NCBI GenBank assembly: GCA_047602465.1
Contig: JASGHF010000001.1
Location: 2,480,001 to 2,544,000, forward strand
Length of the DNA: 64,000 bases
Source of the DNA: JADZAI01 sp047602465
GTDB taxonomy: Bacteria > Pseudomonadota > Alphaproteobacteria > Micropepsales > Micropepsaceae
Direction: 5' to 3'
The stretch's first letter is position 1; every line of letters begins with the position of its first letter. Made by a program: the position numbers and the translations under genes. The notes beneath the pieces were generated by a model. The model ran no database searches and was not told where the DNA came from. It was given only the letters and a program-made list of their open reading frames with translations. Shown one piece after another: positions 36,977 to 47,827 of this stretch.

Positions 36977-37263
36977 CAGTGGCGGCTCCGTTCGCGCCGG
37001 CGGTAAATGACGCCCTTCCTGCCGCTGTGGATTGGCGCGACGGTTACATATTTGCCGGTCTGGTCGGAGTAGACGACCGCAAATCGCGCCAATCTCTCAT
37101 CTCCGAGCGACTGAGCGAGCTTCCTGGAAACACGGTAGAGACGGCAATTGTCGTTCGCCGGGCGCTCGATATCGGCGCATGCGAGCAGGCGCTCCAGAAA
37201 CGCCATGTTGACGCCCCGTTGGCGCATGCGCCGCGACGCATGGTCTGAAATTTCCAATCTCAT
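36976..37263 (-). CDS. small DUF4258-like protein, first gene of the orphan operon
   Basis: The 95-residue product read from ATG 37263 begins MRLEISDHASRRMRQRGVNM. An H-A-x-x-R-M-x-x-R-G pattern is typical of DUF4258, a RelE/BrnT-like small fold. A beta-rich part (RLARFAVVYSDQTGKYVTVA) and a basic tail (GVIYRRRERSRH) follow. An earlier ATG at 37296 is possible, but the AAAGG and the hairpin loop fit the later one. A toxin-like RNase or nucleic-acid-binding role is only suggested by the fold resemblance. No antitoxin-like small partner is adjacent. Confidence 0.6.
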   Translation of the reverse strand: MRLEISDHASRRMRQRGVNMAFLERLLACADIERPANDNCRLYRVSRKLAQSLGDERLARFAVVYSDQTGKYVTVAPIHSGRKGVIYRRRERSRH

Positions 37264-37266
37264 GAA

Positions 37267-37290
37267 GGTCACCTTTCCTCTTCGGTGACC
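37267..37290 (-). promoter_or_regulatory. dyad before the orphan operon with the RBS in its loop
   Basis: GGTCACC (37267-37273) and GGTGACC (37284-37290) are a perfect 7-bp inverted repeat three bases upstream of the ATG at 37263. In the coding-strand RNA the 10-base loop reads GAAGAGGAAA and contains the purine-rich ribosome-binding segment. As DNA it could be an operator for an autoregulated small protein. As RNA it would present the ribosome site in a loop. Confidence 0.45.
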
Positions 37291-37328
37291 GACCATCTAT
37301 GCGGCGATTTGGCGCCGGCACAGGAATT

Positions 37329-37357
37329 GCCAAAAAAACTGCCAGGTTTTCTTTGGC
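37329..37357 (-). terminator. hairpin after fsa, probable terminator
   Basis: On the minus strand GCCAAAGAAAAC, loop CTGGCA and GTTTTTTTGGC form an A/U-rich stem with one bulge, two bases after the fsa stop. It is not a classic GC stem plus T-tail, but seven consecutive T fall in the right arm. It would separate fsa from the downstream orphan operon. Confidence 0.4.
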
Positions 37358-37359
37358 GG

Positions 37360-38016
37360 TTAGAGGATCGACTGGCCCGTCTTCGCCCAATCGGCGTTGA
37401 AGGCGTCGAGGCCCTTGTCGGTCAGCGGGTGCTTCACGAGGTCGCGCAGCACGCCCGGCGGGACGGTCGCGACGTCCGATCCGGCCAGCGCCGCCTGCTT
37501 CACATGCTCCTGCGAGCGGATCGAGGCCGACAGAATCTCGGTCTTCAGCGCCCCGTAATTGTCGTAGATCTTCCGGATGTCGCGGATGAGCTGCATCCCG
37601 TCCTCGCCGATATCGTCGAGGCGGCCGATGAAGGGCGAGATATAGGCCGCGCCCGCCTTGGCGGCGAGCAGCGCCTGGTTCGCCGAGAAGCACAGCGTCA
37701 CGTTGCAGGCGACGCCTTCCGACGAGAGCGCCTTGCAGGCCTTGAGGCCGTCCCAGGTAAGGGGCAGCTTGATCGCCACGTTGGGGGCGATGCGGCGCAG
37801 CACGGCGGCTTCCTTCAGCATCGTCTCCACATCCATCGCCGTCACCTCGGCGCTGACCGGGCCGGGCACGACGGCGCAGATCTCGGCGATCACGTCGAGG
37901 AACTTGCGGCCCGATTTGGCGATCAGCGACGGGTTCGTGGTGACCCCGTCCAGCACGCCGGTGGCCGCGAGATCCTTGATTTCCGCGACGTCGGCGGTGT
38001 CGACGAAGAACTTCAT
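37360..38016 (-). CDS. fsa: fructose-6-phosphate aldolase / transaldolase, small TalC type
   Basis: The 218-residue protein opens MKFFVDTADVAEIKDLAATG, then VLDGVTTNPSLIAKSG. VAIKLPLTWDGLKAC carries the Schiff-base lysine, ACNVTLCFSANQALLAAKAG and AYISPFIGRLDDIGEDG follow, and the end is typical of the short (about 215-residue) transaldolase/FSA family. It interconverts fructose-6-phosphate with dihydroxyacetone and glyceraldehyde-3-phosphate, or acts as transaldolase; the family is split between these. The start at 38016 has AGGG seven bases upstream. It is divergent from priA, 45 bases apart. Confidence 0.93.
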   Translation of the reverse strand: MKFFVDTADVAEIKDLAATGVLDGVTTNPSLIAKSGRKFLDVIAEICAVVPGPVSAEVTAMDVETMLKEAAVLRRIAPNVAIKLPLTWDGLKACKALSSEGVACNVTLCFSANQALLAAKAGAAYISPFIGRLDDIGEDGMQLIRDIRKIYDNYGALKTEILSASIRSQEHVKQAALAGSDVATVPPGVLRDLVKHPLTDKGLDAFNADWAKTGQSIL

Positions 38017-38061
38017 GGGATCACCCTTGCCTGAGACGCTGCGGATCGCGATTTTGCACCG

Positions 38062-40233
38062 ATGGACGACAGCAGGGTGACCGTTCAGAGCGTCAGCGTG
38101 CTGCTCCCCGGCGGCGCGCCGGGGCCTTTCGATTACGCGAAGGGAGGCCTCGACCTCAAGCGCGGTGACGTGGTGGCCGTGCCGCTGGGGCGGCGCGAGG
38201 TGACGGGCGTGGTGTGGGGGCCGGGTACGGGCGAGGTCGGGCACAACCGGCTGAAGCCGGTGTCGGGCCTGCTGGACCTCCCGAAACTGCCGGACCTCAT
38301 CTGCGATTTCGTCGACTGGATGGCCGGCTACACGGTCTCGCCCAAGGGGAATGTGCTGGCGCTGGCGCTGCGGTCCGCCGAGGCGGGGCCTGAGAAAACG
38401 AAGCTGTTGTTCCGGCGCGGCGCGCTGGAGCCGGCGCGGATGACGCCGGCCCGCCAGAAGGTGCTGGCGGCGGCCGCCGACGGGCTGGCGCGCACGATGG
38501 CCGAGTGGGCCGACATGGCGGGGGTTTCGACCGCCACCGTGAAGGGCCTCGTCGAGGCCGGTGCGCTGGAAGGTGTGGAGGTGCCGCTCTTCCGCGCGCC
38601 GCCCGACCCGGACCCGGAGCATATGCATCTGCTGCTCTCGCCCGCCCAGCGCGGCGTGGCGGACGACCTGATCGCGGCGCTGGATGGCGGCTTCTCGGCG
38701 ACATTGCTGGACGGCGTGACGGGATCGGGCAAGACCGAAACCTATTTCGAGGCCGTGGCCGAGGTGCTGCGCCGGGGCGGGCAGGCGCTGATCCTGCTGC
38801 CCGAGATCGCGCTGACCCATCAGTTCATGGACCGCTTCGAGGCGCGCTTCGGCTGCCGGCCGTGCGAGTATCATTCGGATGTGAAGGGGCCGGAGCGCTC
38901 GCGCGTCTGGCGCGCGGCGTCGGACGGCAGCGCGCGCGTTGTGGTGGGGGCGCGGTCCTCGCTGTTCCTGCCCTATGCCGACCTGAAGCTCATCATCGTC
39001 GATGAGGAGCATGACAGCGCCTTCAAGCAGGAGGAGGGCGTCATCTATCACGCGCGCGACATGGCGGTGATGCGCGCGCGGATGGGCGCATTTCCCATCG
39101 TGATGGCGTCGGCGACGCCGTCGCTGGAAACCTGGTCGAACGCCCAGCAGGGGCGCTATCGCCATCTCACCTTGCCCGCGCGGTTCGGCGCGGCGGTGAT
39201 GCCGGATGTGCAGCTGATCGATCTGCGGAAGGAGCGTCCGCCGTCGCAGCGCTTCCTCTCGCCGCCGCTGGAGGCGGCGATCGAGGAGACGCTTCAGCGC
39301 AAGGAACAGACGCTGCTGTTCCTCAACCGCCGGGGCTATGCGCCGCTCAATATCTGTCACGAATGCGGGCACCGGATCGAATGCCCGAACTGCTCGGCCT
39401 GGCTGGTGGAGCATCGCTTCCGCTCCAAGCTGACCTGTCATCATTGCGGCTATGAACGGCCCAAGCCGCAGTCATGTCCGCAATGCGGTACGGCGAACTC
39501 GATCGCCTCGTCAGGGCCGGGCGTCGAGCGGATCGCAGAGGAGGTGACGCATCTGTGGCCGGAGGCGCGGGTCGCCATCGCCTCCAGCGACGTGCTGCAC
39601 GGGCCGAAGCAGACGCAGGAAGCGCTCGCCAGCATGGCGGAGGGCGGTATCGATATTCTCATAGGCACGCAGATCGTCGCGAAGGGGCACAACTTCCCGA
39701 ACCTGACGCTGGTGGGCGTGGTGGATGCCGATCTCGGTCTGTCGGGCGGCGATCCCCGCGCGCGCGAGCGGACATTCCAGTTGCTGCATCAGGTGGCGGG
39801 CCGGGCGGGCCGGGCCGAGAAGCCGGGGCGGGCGCTGCTGCAGACCCATCAGCCCGAGGACCGGCTGATGCAGGCCATTGCGGCCGGCGACCGCGATGCC
39901 TTCCTGACGCTTGAGGCGGAGGATCGCGAACGGCTGGGCTTTCCGCCGTTCGGCCGGTTTGCGGCGCTGATCCTGTCCAGCGCCGACGAGCCGCTGCTGG
40001 AGGCCTATGCGCGCGACCTCGCGGCGGCGGCGCCGCTGGCCGAGGGTTGCACGGTGTGGGGACCGGCGCCGGCGCTGATGGCGCGGCTTCGCGGCCGCAC
40101 CCGGCTGCGCTTCCTCGTGAAGACGCAGCGCAATTTCCGCATCCAGGACTATGTCCGCACCTGGCTCGCCGCGCTGCCGCCGCCCGGCAAGGTGCGGCTA
40201 TCTGTCGATATCGACCCGCAGAGTTTCCTGTGA
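38062..40233 (+). CDS. priA: primosomal replication-restart helicase PriA
   Basis: This is a 723-residue superfamily 2 3'-5' helicase. The N-terminal DNA-binding domain (VSVLLPGGAPGPFDYAKGG) is followed by Walker A LLDGVTGSGKTETYFEAV, the DEEH box in LIIVDEEHDSAFKQEEG and MASATPSLETW. The zinc-binding cysteines lie in CHECGHRIECPNCSAWL and CHHCGYERPKPQSCPQCG. The helicase C-terminal motif is HQVAGRAGRAEKPGRALLQT. It reloads the replisome at stalled forks. Full-length. Confidence 0.97.
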   Translation: MDDSRVTVQSVSVLLPGGAPGPFDYAKGGLDLKRGDVVAVPLGRREVTGVVWGPGTGEVGHNRLKPVSGLLDLPKLPDLICDFVDWMAGYTVSPKGNVLALALRSAEAGPEKTKLLFRRGALEPARMTPARQKVLAAAADGLARTMAEWADMAGVSTATVKGLVEAGALEGVEVPLFRAPPDPDPEHMHLLLSPAQRGVADDLIAALDGGFSATLLDGVTGSGKTETYFEAVAEVLRRGGQALILLPEIALTHQFMDRFEARFGCRPCEYHSDVKGPERSRVWRAASDGSARVVVGARSSLFLPYADLKLIIVDEEHDSAFKQEEGVIYHARDMAVMRARMGAFPIVMASATPSLETWSNAQQGRYRHLTLPARFGAAVMPDVQLIDLRKERPPSQRFLSPPLEAAIEETLQRKEQTLLFLNRRGYAPLNICHECGHRIECPNCSAWLVEHRFRSKLTCHHCGYERPKPQSCPQCGTANSIASSGPGVERIAEEVTHLWPEARVAIASSDVLHGPKQTQEALASMAEGGIDILIGTQIVAKGHNFPNLTLVGVVDADLGLSGGDPRARERTFQLLHQVAGRAGRAEKPGRALLQTHQPEDRLMQAIAAGDRDAFLTLEAEDRERLGFPPFGRFAALILSSADEPLLEAYARDLAAAAPLAEGCTVWGPAPALMARLRGRTRLRFLVKTQRNFRIQDYVRTWLAALPPPGKVRLSVDIDPQSFL

Positions 40234-40274
40234 TGATCGGTTCCATGTCCGCTTGCGTGACATGGAGATCCGAC

Positions 40275-40556
40275 ATGACGCGTTCCATCGCCGCCGCCCT
40301 CGTCCTTGCGGCGCTCTCGCCCGCCTTCGCCGCCGAGCGCGAGGTCTCGCGGCCCGTGCAGCTCGCGCTGGAGGCGCAGCAATATTACGTCTACTGCATC
40401 GGCGACGAGACCAGCGTCGAGCAGTGGGACCTGGAGCAGATGAAGGTCCGGCGCGGCAGCGATGTCTGCCTGCTCTACCAGAATACCTCGGTGTCGAGCG
40501 CCCAGGCCTGGATGGACAAGAACTTCCCCACCCATGAGTGCTTTTGCGACAACTGA
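40275..40556 (+). CDS. small exported protein, 93 residues
   Basis: ATG 40275 has GGAG seven bases upstream and starts a signal peptide (MTRSIAAALVLAALSPAFA). The mature 74 residues contain four cysteines (YVYCIGDE, DVCLLYQ, HECFCDN), which could form two disulfides. It lies 41 bases behind priA on the same strand. No family recognised. Confidence 0.65.
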   Translation: MTRSIAAALVLAALSPAFAAEREVSRPVQLALEAQQYYVYCIGDETSVEQWDLEQMKVRRGSDVCLLYQNTSVSSAQAWMDKNFPTHECFCDN

Positions 40557-40670
40557 GGCTGACCTTTCGCTTCAGCTCCTTGCCGGGAGATGACGGCGTC
40601 TCCATGTCGGTTCAGCCGGCGTTCAGACGGCGCCCCGCTAATGGCGCCCACGAACCGGAGGGAGGACGAC

Positions 40671-40808
40671 ATGGACATTCTGATCGCCGCGGCGCTCGCC
40701 TTCGTCGCGTTCATCTATGCCGCCGTGCCCGACGCCAGTACGGCCAAACCCGGCGAGCCGATGGAAGACGCGCAGGCCGCAACATCTGACGAGCCTGTCG
40801 ATCCCTAA
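40671..40808 (+). CDS. small membrane-anchored protein, 45 residues
   Basis: GGAGG lies five bases before ATG 40671. The product is one hydrophobic N-terminal helix (MDILIAAALAFVAFIYAAV) and an acidic, Pro-rich tail. The excellent ribosome-binding site argues that it is real despite its size. Its stop overlaps the convergent ABC-F stop. Function unknown. Confidence 0.55.
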   Translation: MDILIAAALAFVAFIYAAVPDASTAKPGEPMEDAQAATSDEPVDP

Positions 40809-42394
40809 CCGTCCTGGCGCAGCGTGATCGTCCGGGTCACGCCGATCGCCTCGATGAAGGCCGGGTCGTGGCTGACCACCAGAATGGCGCCGTCATAGGC
40901 ATTGATCCCCGCTTCCACCGCCGCAATCGCATGAAGATCGAGATGGTTGGTCGGCTCGTCGAGAATGACGAGGCCGGGCACCGTGCCGCCGCCGAGGACG
41001 CAGGCGAGGCCCGCGCGTAATTTCTCGCCGCCGCTGAGCGTGCCGGCAAGGCGCAGCGCCGCATCCGCGCGGAAGAGAAAGCGGGCGAGGGCTGCGCGGC
41101 AGGTGTTTTCGCTGTCCTCGGGATTGAGGCGGCGGAAATTGTCGCGCACGCTCAAGGCCGGATCGAGCAGCGTCACGTCCTGATCGAGCATCGCGGCGGC
41201 GACAGGCGCGCGGATGCGGCCGGCCGCCGGTGTCAGCGCGCCGGTTGCGAGGCGCAGCAATGTCGTCTTGCCGGCGCCATTGGGTCCGGCGATGGCGACG
41301 CGCTCCGGTCCGGTGATCGTGAAGCTGAGATGGCGGATGACCATGCGCCCATCTCCGGGGCCGCCGCTGACGCCGTCGAATGCGAGGACGAGCCTGCCGG
41401 GCGCGAGACCGGATGGCGAGAGCGCCGCGCTCATCGCCGTTTCGCGCTCGACCTCGGCGCGGGCCGCGTCCAGCGCGGCGTTCGCCTCGATCTCTTTCTT
41501 CTCGGCGAGACGGTTCAGCTTTCCCGCCGTGCCTTCGGCGCGGTTCTTCATGCCGCCGAGGAGGATGCGCGGTGTGCCGCCCTTCTCGCGCAGCGCCTTG
41601 CCGGGCTTGGCGTGGCGGGCCTGGCGTTCGCGCGCGGCCTGCGCGTCGCGCGCTGTCTGGCGCACACGGCGTTCGGCATCGTTCAGCTCATCGGCGGCGG
41701 CCTGGCGTTCCCCGGCGCGACGTTCCGCATAGTCGTCCCAGTTGCCGCCATAGATCCGCGCCCCGAGCGTCGAGATCTCGACGATGCGGTCCATGCGCCG
41801 CAACAGCTCGCGGTCATGGCTTGCGACGACCACGCCGCCGTGATGACGCGCGATGAGACCGGCGACGGCATCGCGGCCGTCGGCATCGAGATTGTTGGTC
41901 GGCTCGTCCATCAGCAAAAGGGCGGGTGGACCGAAAGCGAGCGCCGCGAGCGACAGTCGCGTGCGCTGACCCCCGCTGAGCGTTGCGAGGTGGCGTCCGG
42001 CGTCGAGGCCCGGAAGTCCCGCTTCGTTCAACGCGGCAGCAAGGCGCTCGGGCAGCAGCCAGTCGGCATCCGCCGCATCGTCGGACAGACCCTCTCCGCG
42101 TTCGAGGCGATCGAGGCGCTCCAGCGCTTCGCGGATGCCGAAGGCGTCGGCGACCGTCTCGTCGGGGTCGGGTGTTTCGCTCTGGCGCAGCAGGCGTATG
42201 TCGCCGTCGCGCTGGATCGCGCCGGCGGCGGGCGTGAGGTCGCCCGCCATCAGTTTCAGCAGCGTGGATTTGCCGGCGCCGTTGCGGCCAACAAGGCCGG
42301 TACGCTCGGAACCGAAGGTGAGATCGAGACGGTCAAGAACCGGCGTGCCGTCAGGCGTCGACCAGCTGAGTGCGCGGAGTTGAAGACGAGACAT
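40805..42394 (-). CDS. ABC-F family ATPase
   Basis: The 529-residue protein has two ABC domains and no membrane part. Domain 1 has Walker A VGRNGAGKSTLLK, signature LATLSGGQRTRLSLAAL and Walker B LLLMDEPTNNLD. Domain 2 has AGPNGAGKTTLLRL, LAGTLSGGEKLRAG and LVILDEPTNHLD. A charged, coiled inter-domain linker (about residues 230-310, rich in Arg/Ala/Glu) is the P-site tRNA-interaction motif of the family. ABC-F proteins act on the ribosome, resolving stalls or protecting against antibiotics. The chosen ATG 42394 follows an AGG; a GTG at 42418 is in frame. An upstream ORF overlaps its start (see 42351-42452). Confidence 0.9.
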   Translation of the reverse strand: MSRLQLRALSWSTPDGTPVLDRLDLTFGSERTGLVGRNGAGKSTLLKLMAGDLTPAAGAIQRDGDIRLLRQSETPDPDETVADAFGIREALERLDRLERGEGLSDDAADADWLLPERLAAALNEAGLPGLDAGRHLATLSGGQRTRLSLAALAFGPPALLLMDEPTNNLDADGRDAVAGLIARHHGGVVVASHDRELLRRMDRIVEISTLGARIYGGNWDDYAERRAGERQAAADELNDAERRVRQTARDAQAARERQARHAKPGKALREKGGTPRILLGGMKNRAEGTAGKLNRLAEKKEIEANAALDAARAEVERETAMSAALSPSGLAPGRLVLAFDGVSGGPGDGRMVIRHLSFTITGPERVAIAGPNGAGKTTLLRLATGALTPAAGRIRAPVAAAMLDQDVTLLDPALSVRDNFRRLNPEDSENTCRAALARFLFRADAALRLAGTLSGGEKLRAGLACVLGGGTVPGLVILDEPTNHLDLHAIAAVEAGINAYDGAILVVSHDPAFIEAIGVTRTITLRQDG

Positions 42395-42452
42395 GAAGAC
42401 CTGCAGGGGTGAGGACACGAAGGGCGGCGTTCGCTTCGGTCTTCAGATCCAT
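42351..42452 (-). CDS. upstream ORF overlapping the ABC-F start (possible leader peptide)
   Basis: A 33-codon frame starts at ATG 42452, nine bases after AAAGGAAG, and ends inside the ABC-F gene, overlapping its start by 44 bases in another frame. The peptide begins MDLKTEANAALRVLTPAGLH and is polar. It is the first ORF after a promoter-like pair. ABC-F resistance genes are often controlled by attenuating leader peptides, so a regulatory uORF is plausible. It may simply be a chance frame. Confidence 0.4.
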   Translation of the reverse strand: MDLKTEANAALRVLTPAGLHVSSSTPRTQLVDA

Positions 42453-42489
42453 GGCGGGGGTCTTCCTTTGCGGGTCGTTCAGGAGTGAG

Positions 42490-42517
42490 ACATAGGAGGG
42501 CGGGCAAAGCGTGGCAA
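42490..42517 (-). promoter_or_regulatory. promoter of the ABC-F gene
   Basis: On the minus strand TTGCCA (42517-42512), a 16-base spacer and CTATGT (42495-42490) give a start near 42483, about 30 bases before the uORF. The remaining stretch 42518-42801 to atpH contains an AT-richer patch (TTGACGGGTTATTG at 42629-42642), but no convincing -10 at the right distance. The atp promoter is therefore not placed. Confidence 0.5.
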
Positions 42518-42801
42518 GGCGATGCGGGCTTGCGGAATTCGGGCGGAATCGGCGGGGGATGCCGGAAGGGTGGTCCCGGTGCGTCCGAAATCCGTTAAAG
42601 CCGAAGTTTGTTCAATCCAGCCAATGACTTGACGGGTTATTGCGCCCGCGAAGGACGCATGGTAGAGGCTCGCGCGCGCTGCGGGGGCGGGTGCGTCAAT
42701 TCGTCCCCGAATGAGCGCCTGACGCGTGAATTTCCGCACCGTCCGCTTGCCTGCACCGGCCGTCCCGCGACGGAAGGCCGCCGAAAGATCAACCCGCGCA
42801 G

Positions 42802-43383
42802 ATGTCTGCGCTCGACATGGAGATCAGCTTGGCCGCTTCCGCTTCTCCCAGCCTCGCCGCCGAGCGTTATGCGCAGGCGCTGTTCGAGCTGGCTAAAGAT
42901 GAGGGCAGCCTCGACGCGGTCGCCGCCGATCTCGGCGCGATCGTCGCTCTGATCGATGCCAACAAGGATTTCGCGCGCCTGGTGAATTCGCCGGTGATCG
43001 GCCGCGACCAGAAGACGGCCGCGATGGCCGAGATCCTGGAAAAGGCCGGCGCGACCAAGCTGACCAGCAATTTCATCGGCGTCGTGGCGCAGAACCGCCG
43101 CCTGTTCCTGCTGCCGCATATCGGCCGCGCGTTCTCGCGCCTGCTCGCCAAGCATCGCGGCGAGATCAACGCCGATGTGAAGACCGCCCACAAGCTTTCC
43201 GATGCGCAGATCGCCGACCTCAAGGCGACGCTGAAGGCCGCCTACGGCAAGGAACCGCTGCTGAACGTGACGGTCGATCCGTCGCTGCTCGCCGGCCTCG
43301 TCGTGAAGGTCGGCTCCAGGATGATCGACTCGTCTCTCAAGACGAAACTTAACGCACTCAAGACCGTACTGACCGAGGCCTGA
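42802..43383 (+). CDS. atpH: ATP synthase F1 delta subunit
   Basis: The 193-residue delta subunit links F1 to the peripheral stalk. AAERYAQALFELAKDEG is the N-terminal helix pattern and LLNVTVDPSLLAGLVVKVGS with MIDSSLKTKLNAL the conserved C-terminal beta/helix end. ATG 42802 has a weak ribosome site; an in-frame ATG at 42817 would give nearly the same protein. First gene of atpHAGDC. Confidence 0.95.
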   Translation: MSALDMEISLAASASPSLAAERYAQALFELAKDEGSLDAVAADLGAIVALIDANKDFARLVNSPVIGRDQKTAAMAEILEKAGATKLTSNFIGVVAQNRRLFLLPHIGRAFSRLLAKHRGEINADVKTAHKLSDAQIADLKATLKAAYGKEPLLNVTVDPSLLAGLVVKVGSRMIDSSLKTKLNALKTVLTEA

Positions 43384-43388
43384 GCCCC

Positions 43389-44918
<1,530 letters not shown>

Positions 44919-44939
44919 GGTCGAAGGGTCCGATCGGCC

Positions 44940-45827
44940 ATGCCGAGCCTAAAATCCTTCCGGGTGCGGATCGCGTCGGTGAAATCGACGCGAAAGATCA
45001 CCAAGGCGCTGAACCTGGTCGCGGCCTCCAAGCTGCGCCGGGCGCAGGAAGCGGCCGTGAATGCGCGTCCGTTCGCCGAGCGCATGGAGCGCGTGCTGGG
45101 CAATCTCGGCGCTTCGATGGCCGGCAATCCCGGCGCGCCGAAGCTGCTGGCCGGCACCGGCCGCGATGACGTTCATCTGGTGATCGTCGCGACCTCCGAC
45201 CGCGGCCTCGCGGGCGGCTTCAACGCCAACATCTCCAAGCTGGCGCGCCAGCACATCGCGAAGCTCACGGCCGAAGGCAAGCAGGTGAAAATCCTCGCCA
45301 TCGGCCGCAAGGGCCGCGACGCGCTCCGCCGTGACTATGGCAAGAACATCCTCGACACGATCGAGCTGGGCGGCGTGAAGGCCGTCGGCTTCGCCACCGC
45401 GCACGAGATCGCGGCGCGCGTGCTCGACATGTACGAGGCGGGCGAGTTCGACGTCGCGACGATCTTCTATTCGCGCTTCCAGTCGGTGATCGCGCAGATC
45501 CCGACCATGCAGCGCCTGATCCCGGCGGAAGTGAAGGTGTCGGACACCGCGCCCACCGTCGATCTGAAGGGCGCGATCTACACCTACGAGCCGGACGAGA
45601 GCGAAATTCTCGCCGACCTGCTGCCGCGCAACGTCGCGGTGCAGATCTTCCGCGCCATGCTGGAGAACGCCGCGTCGTTCTTCGGCGCGCAGATGACGGC
45701 CATGGACAACGCCACGCGCAATGCGGGCGACGTGATCGACAAGCTGACGATCCAGTACAACCGGACCCGTCAGGCGATGATCACCAAGGAACTGATCGAG
45801 ATCATCTCGGGCGCGGAAGCGCTTTAG
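44940..45827 (+). CDS. atpG: ATP synthase F1 gamma subunit
   Basis: The 295-residue central rotor shaft begins with the conserved helix SLKSFRVRIASVKSTRKITK, has VATSDRGLAGGFNANI and ends in MTAMDNATRNAGDVIDKL with the C-terminal helix TRQAMITKELIEIISGAEAL. Normal length. Confidence 0.98.
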   Translation: MPSLKSFRVRIASVKSTRKITKALNLVAASKLRRAQEAAVNARPFAERMERVLGNLGASMAGNPGAPKLLAGTGRDDVHLVIVATSDRGLAGGFNANISKLARQHIAKLTAEGKQVKILAIGRKGRDALRRDYGKNILDTIELGGVKAVGFATAHEIAARVLDMYEAGEFDVATIFYSRFQSVIAQIPTMQRLIPAEVKVSDTAPTVDLKGAIYTYEPDESEILADLLPRNVAVQIFRAMLENAASFFGAQMTAMDNATRNAGDVIDKLTIQYNRTRQAMITKELIEIISGAEAL

Positions 45828-45846
45828 GGAATTTGAGGACGAAACA

Positions 45847-47271
<1,425 letters not shown>

Positions 47272-47283
47272 GGACCAAACCCT

Positions 47284-47685
47284 ATGGCCGAGAAGTTCCA
47301 GTTCGATCTCGTCAGCCCGGAAAGGCTGCTCTACTCGGCCCATGCCGAGCAGGTGGTGGTGCCGGGCGTCGAAGGCGATTTCGGCGTGCTGGCCGGTCAC
47401 GCGCCGCTCATCTCGATCGTCCGTACGGGCCTGGTCGAGGTGAAGGGCAGCGAGGACGGCGATATGCGGATTTTCGTCCGCGGCGGCCTCGCCGAGGTCA
47501 CGCCGGCCGGCCTGACGCTGCTCGCCGAAGAGGCGATGCCCTTCGAGGACCTGAACGCCGCCGATCTCGACGGCCGCATCAAGAACCTTGAGGAAGACGT
47601 GGCGGACGCCAAGGACGATCGCGCGAAAAACCGCGCGTCCGAGGCGCTGGATCAGCTTCGCCAGGTCCGCGCGCTGCTCAACTAG
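47284..47685 (+). CDS. atpC: ATP synthase F1 epsilon subunit
   Basis: The 133-residue subunit opens EKFQFDLVSPERLLYSAHAE, then VVVPGVEGDFGVLAGHAPLI, the conserved epsilon beta-sandwich. A C-terminal helix pair (IKNLEEDVADAKDDRAKNRA) follows. Last gene of the F1 operon. An imperfect hairpin without T-tail (about 47703-47729) follows. Confidence 0.97.
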   Translation: MAEKFQFDLVSPERLLYSAHAEQVVVPGVEGDFGVLAGHAPLISIVRTGLVEVKGSEDGDMRIFVRGGLAEVTPAGLTLLAEEAMPFEDLNAADLDGRIKNLEEDVADAKDDRAKNRASEALDQLRQVRALLN

Positions 47686-47686
47686 G

Positions 47687-47744
47687 CCGCGTTAACCTCT
47701 AACCCATTCCGGGAACACGGGAATTGGGGTCCGCGTTAACTTCT
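47687..47744. repeat. 14-base direct repeat with GTTAAC cores
   Basis: CCGCGTTAACCTCT (47687-47700) recurs as CCGCGTTAACTTCT (47731-47744), 44 bases apart, about four helical turns. Each holds the palindrome GTTAAC. The pair lies in the atpC-diiron gene gap and may be regulatory; no clear -35/-10 pair was assigned. Confidence 0.4.
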
Positions 47745-47827
47745 GCGGGCTTCAAACCTCTGTCATTTTGTGGCAGGGTAGGCCGCAATTGGGGTGGCCG
47801 CCAACGAGCGGCGCAAGGAAGTGCCAC

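Noticed and set aside
33550..37263. xerC plus the adjacent nuclease operon read as an integrase-bearing mobile element
   Set aside because: XerC is full-length in its conserved housekeeping place; no attachment-site repeats, tRNA target or phage genes were seen at either edge of the operon.
38017..39444. Upstream extension of the fsa frame antisense to priA
   Set aside because: The family start MKFFVDTADVAEIKDL with a ribosome site is at 38016; the remainder is antisense to priA.
42629..42660. TTGACG with a downstream AT patch as the atp operon promoter
   Set aside because: No acceptable -10 lies 15-19 bases downstream, so no promoter was called.
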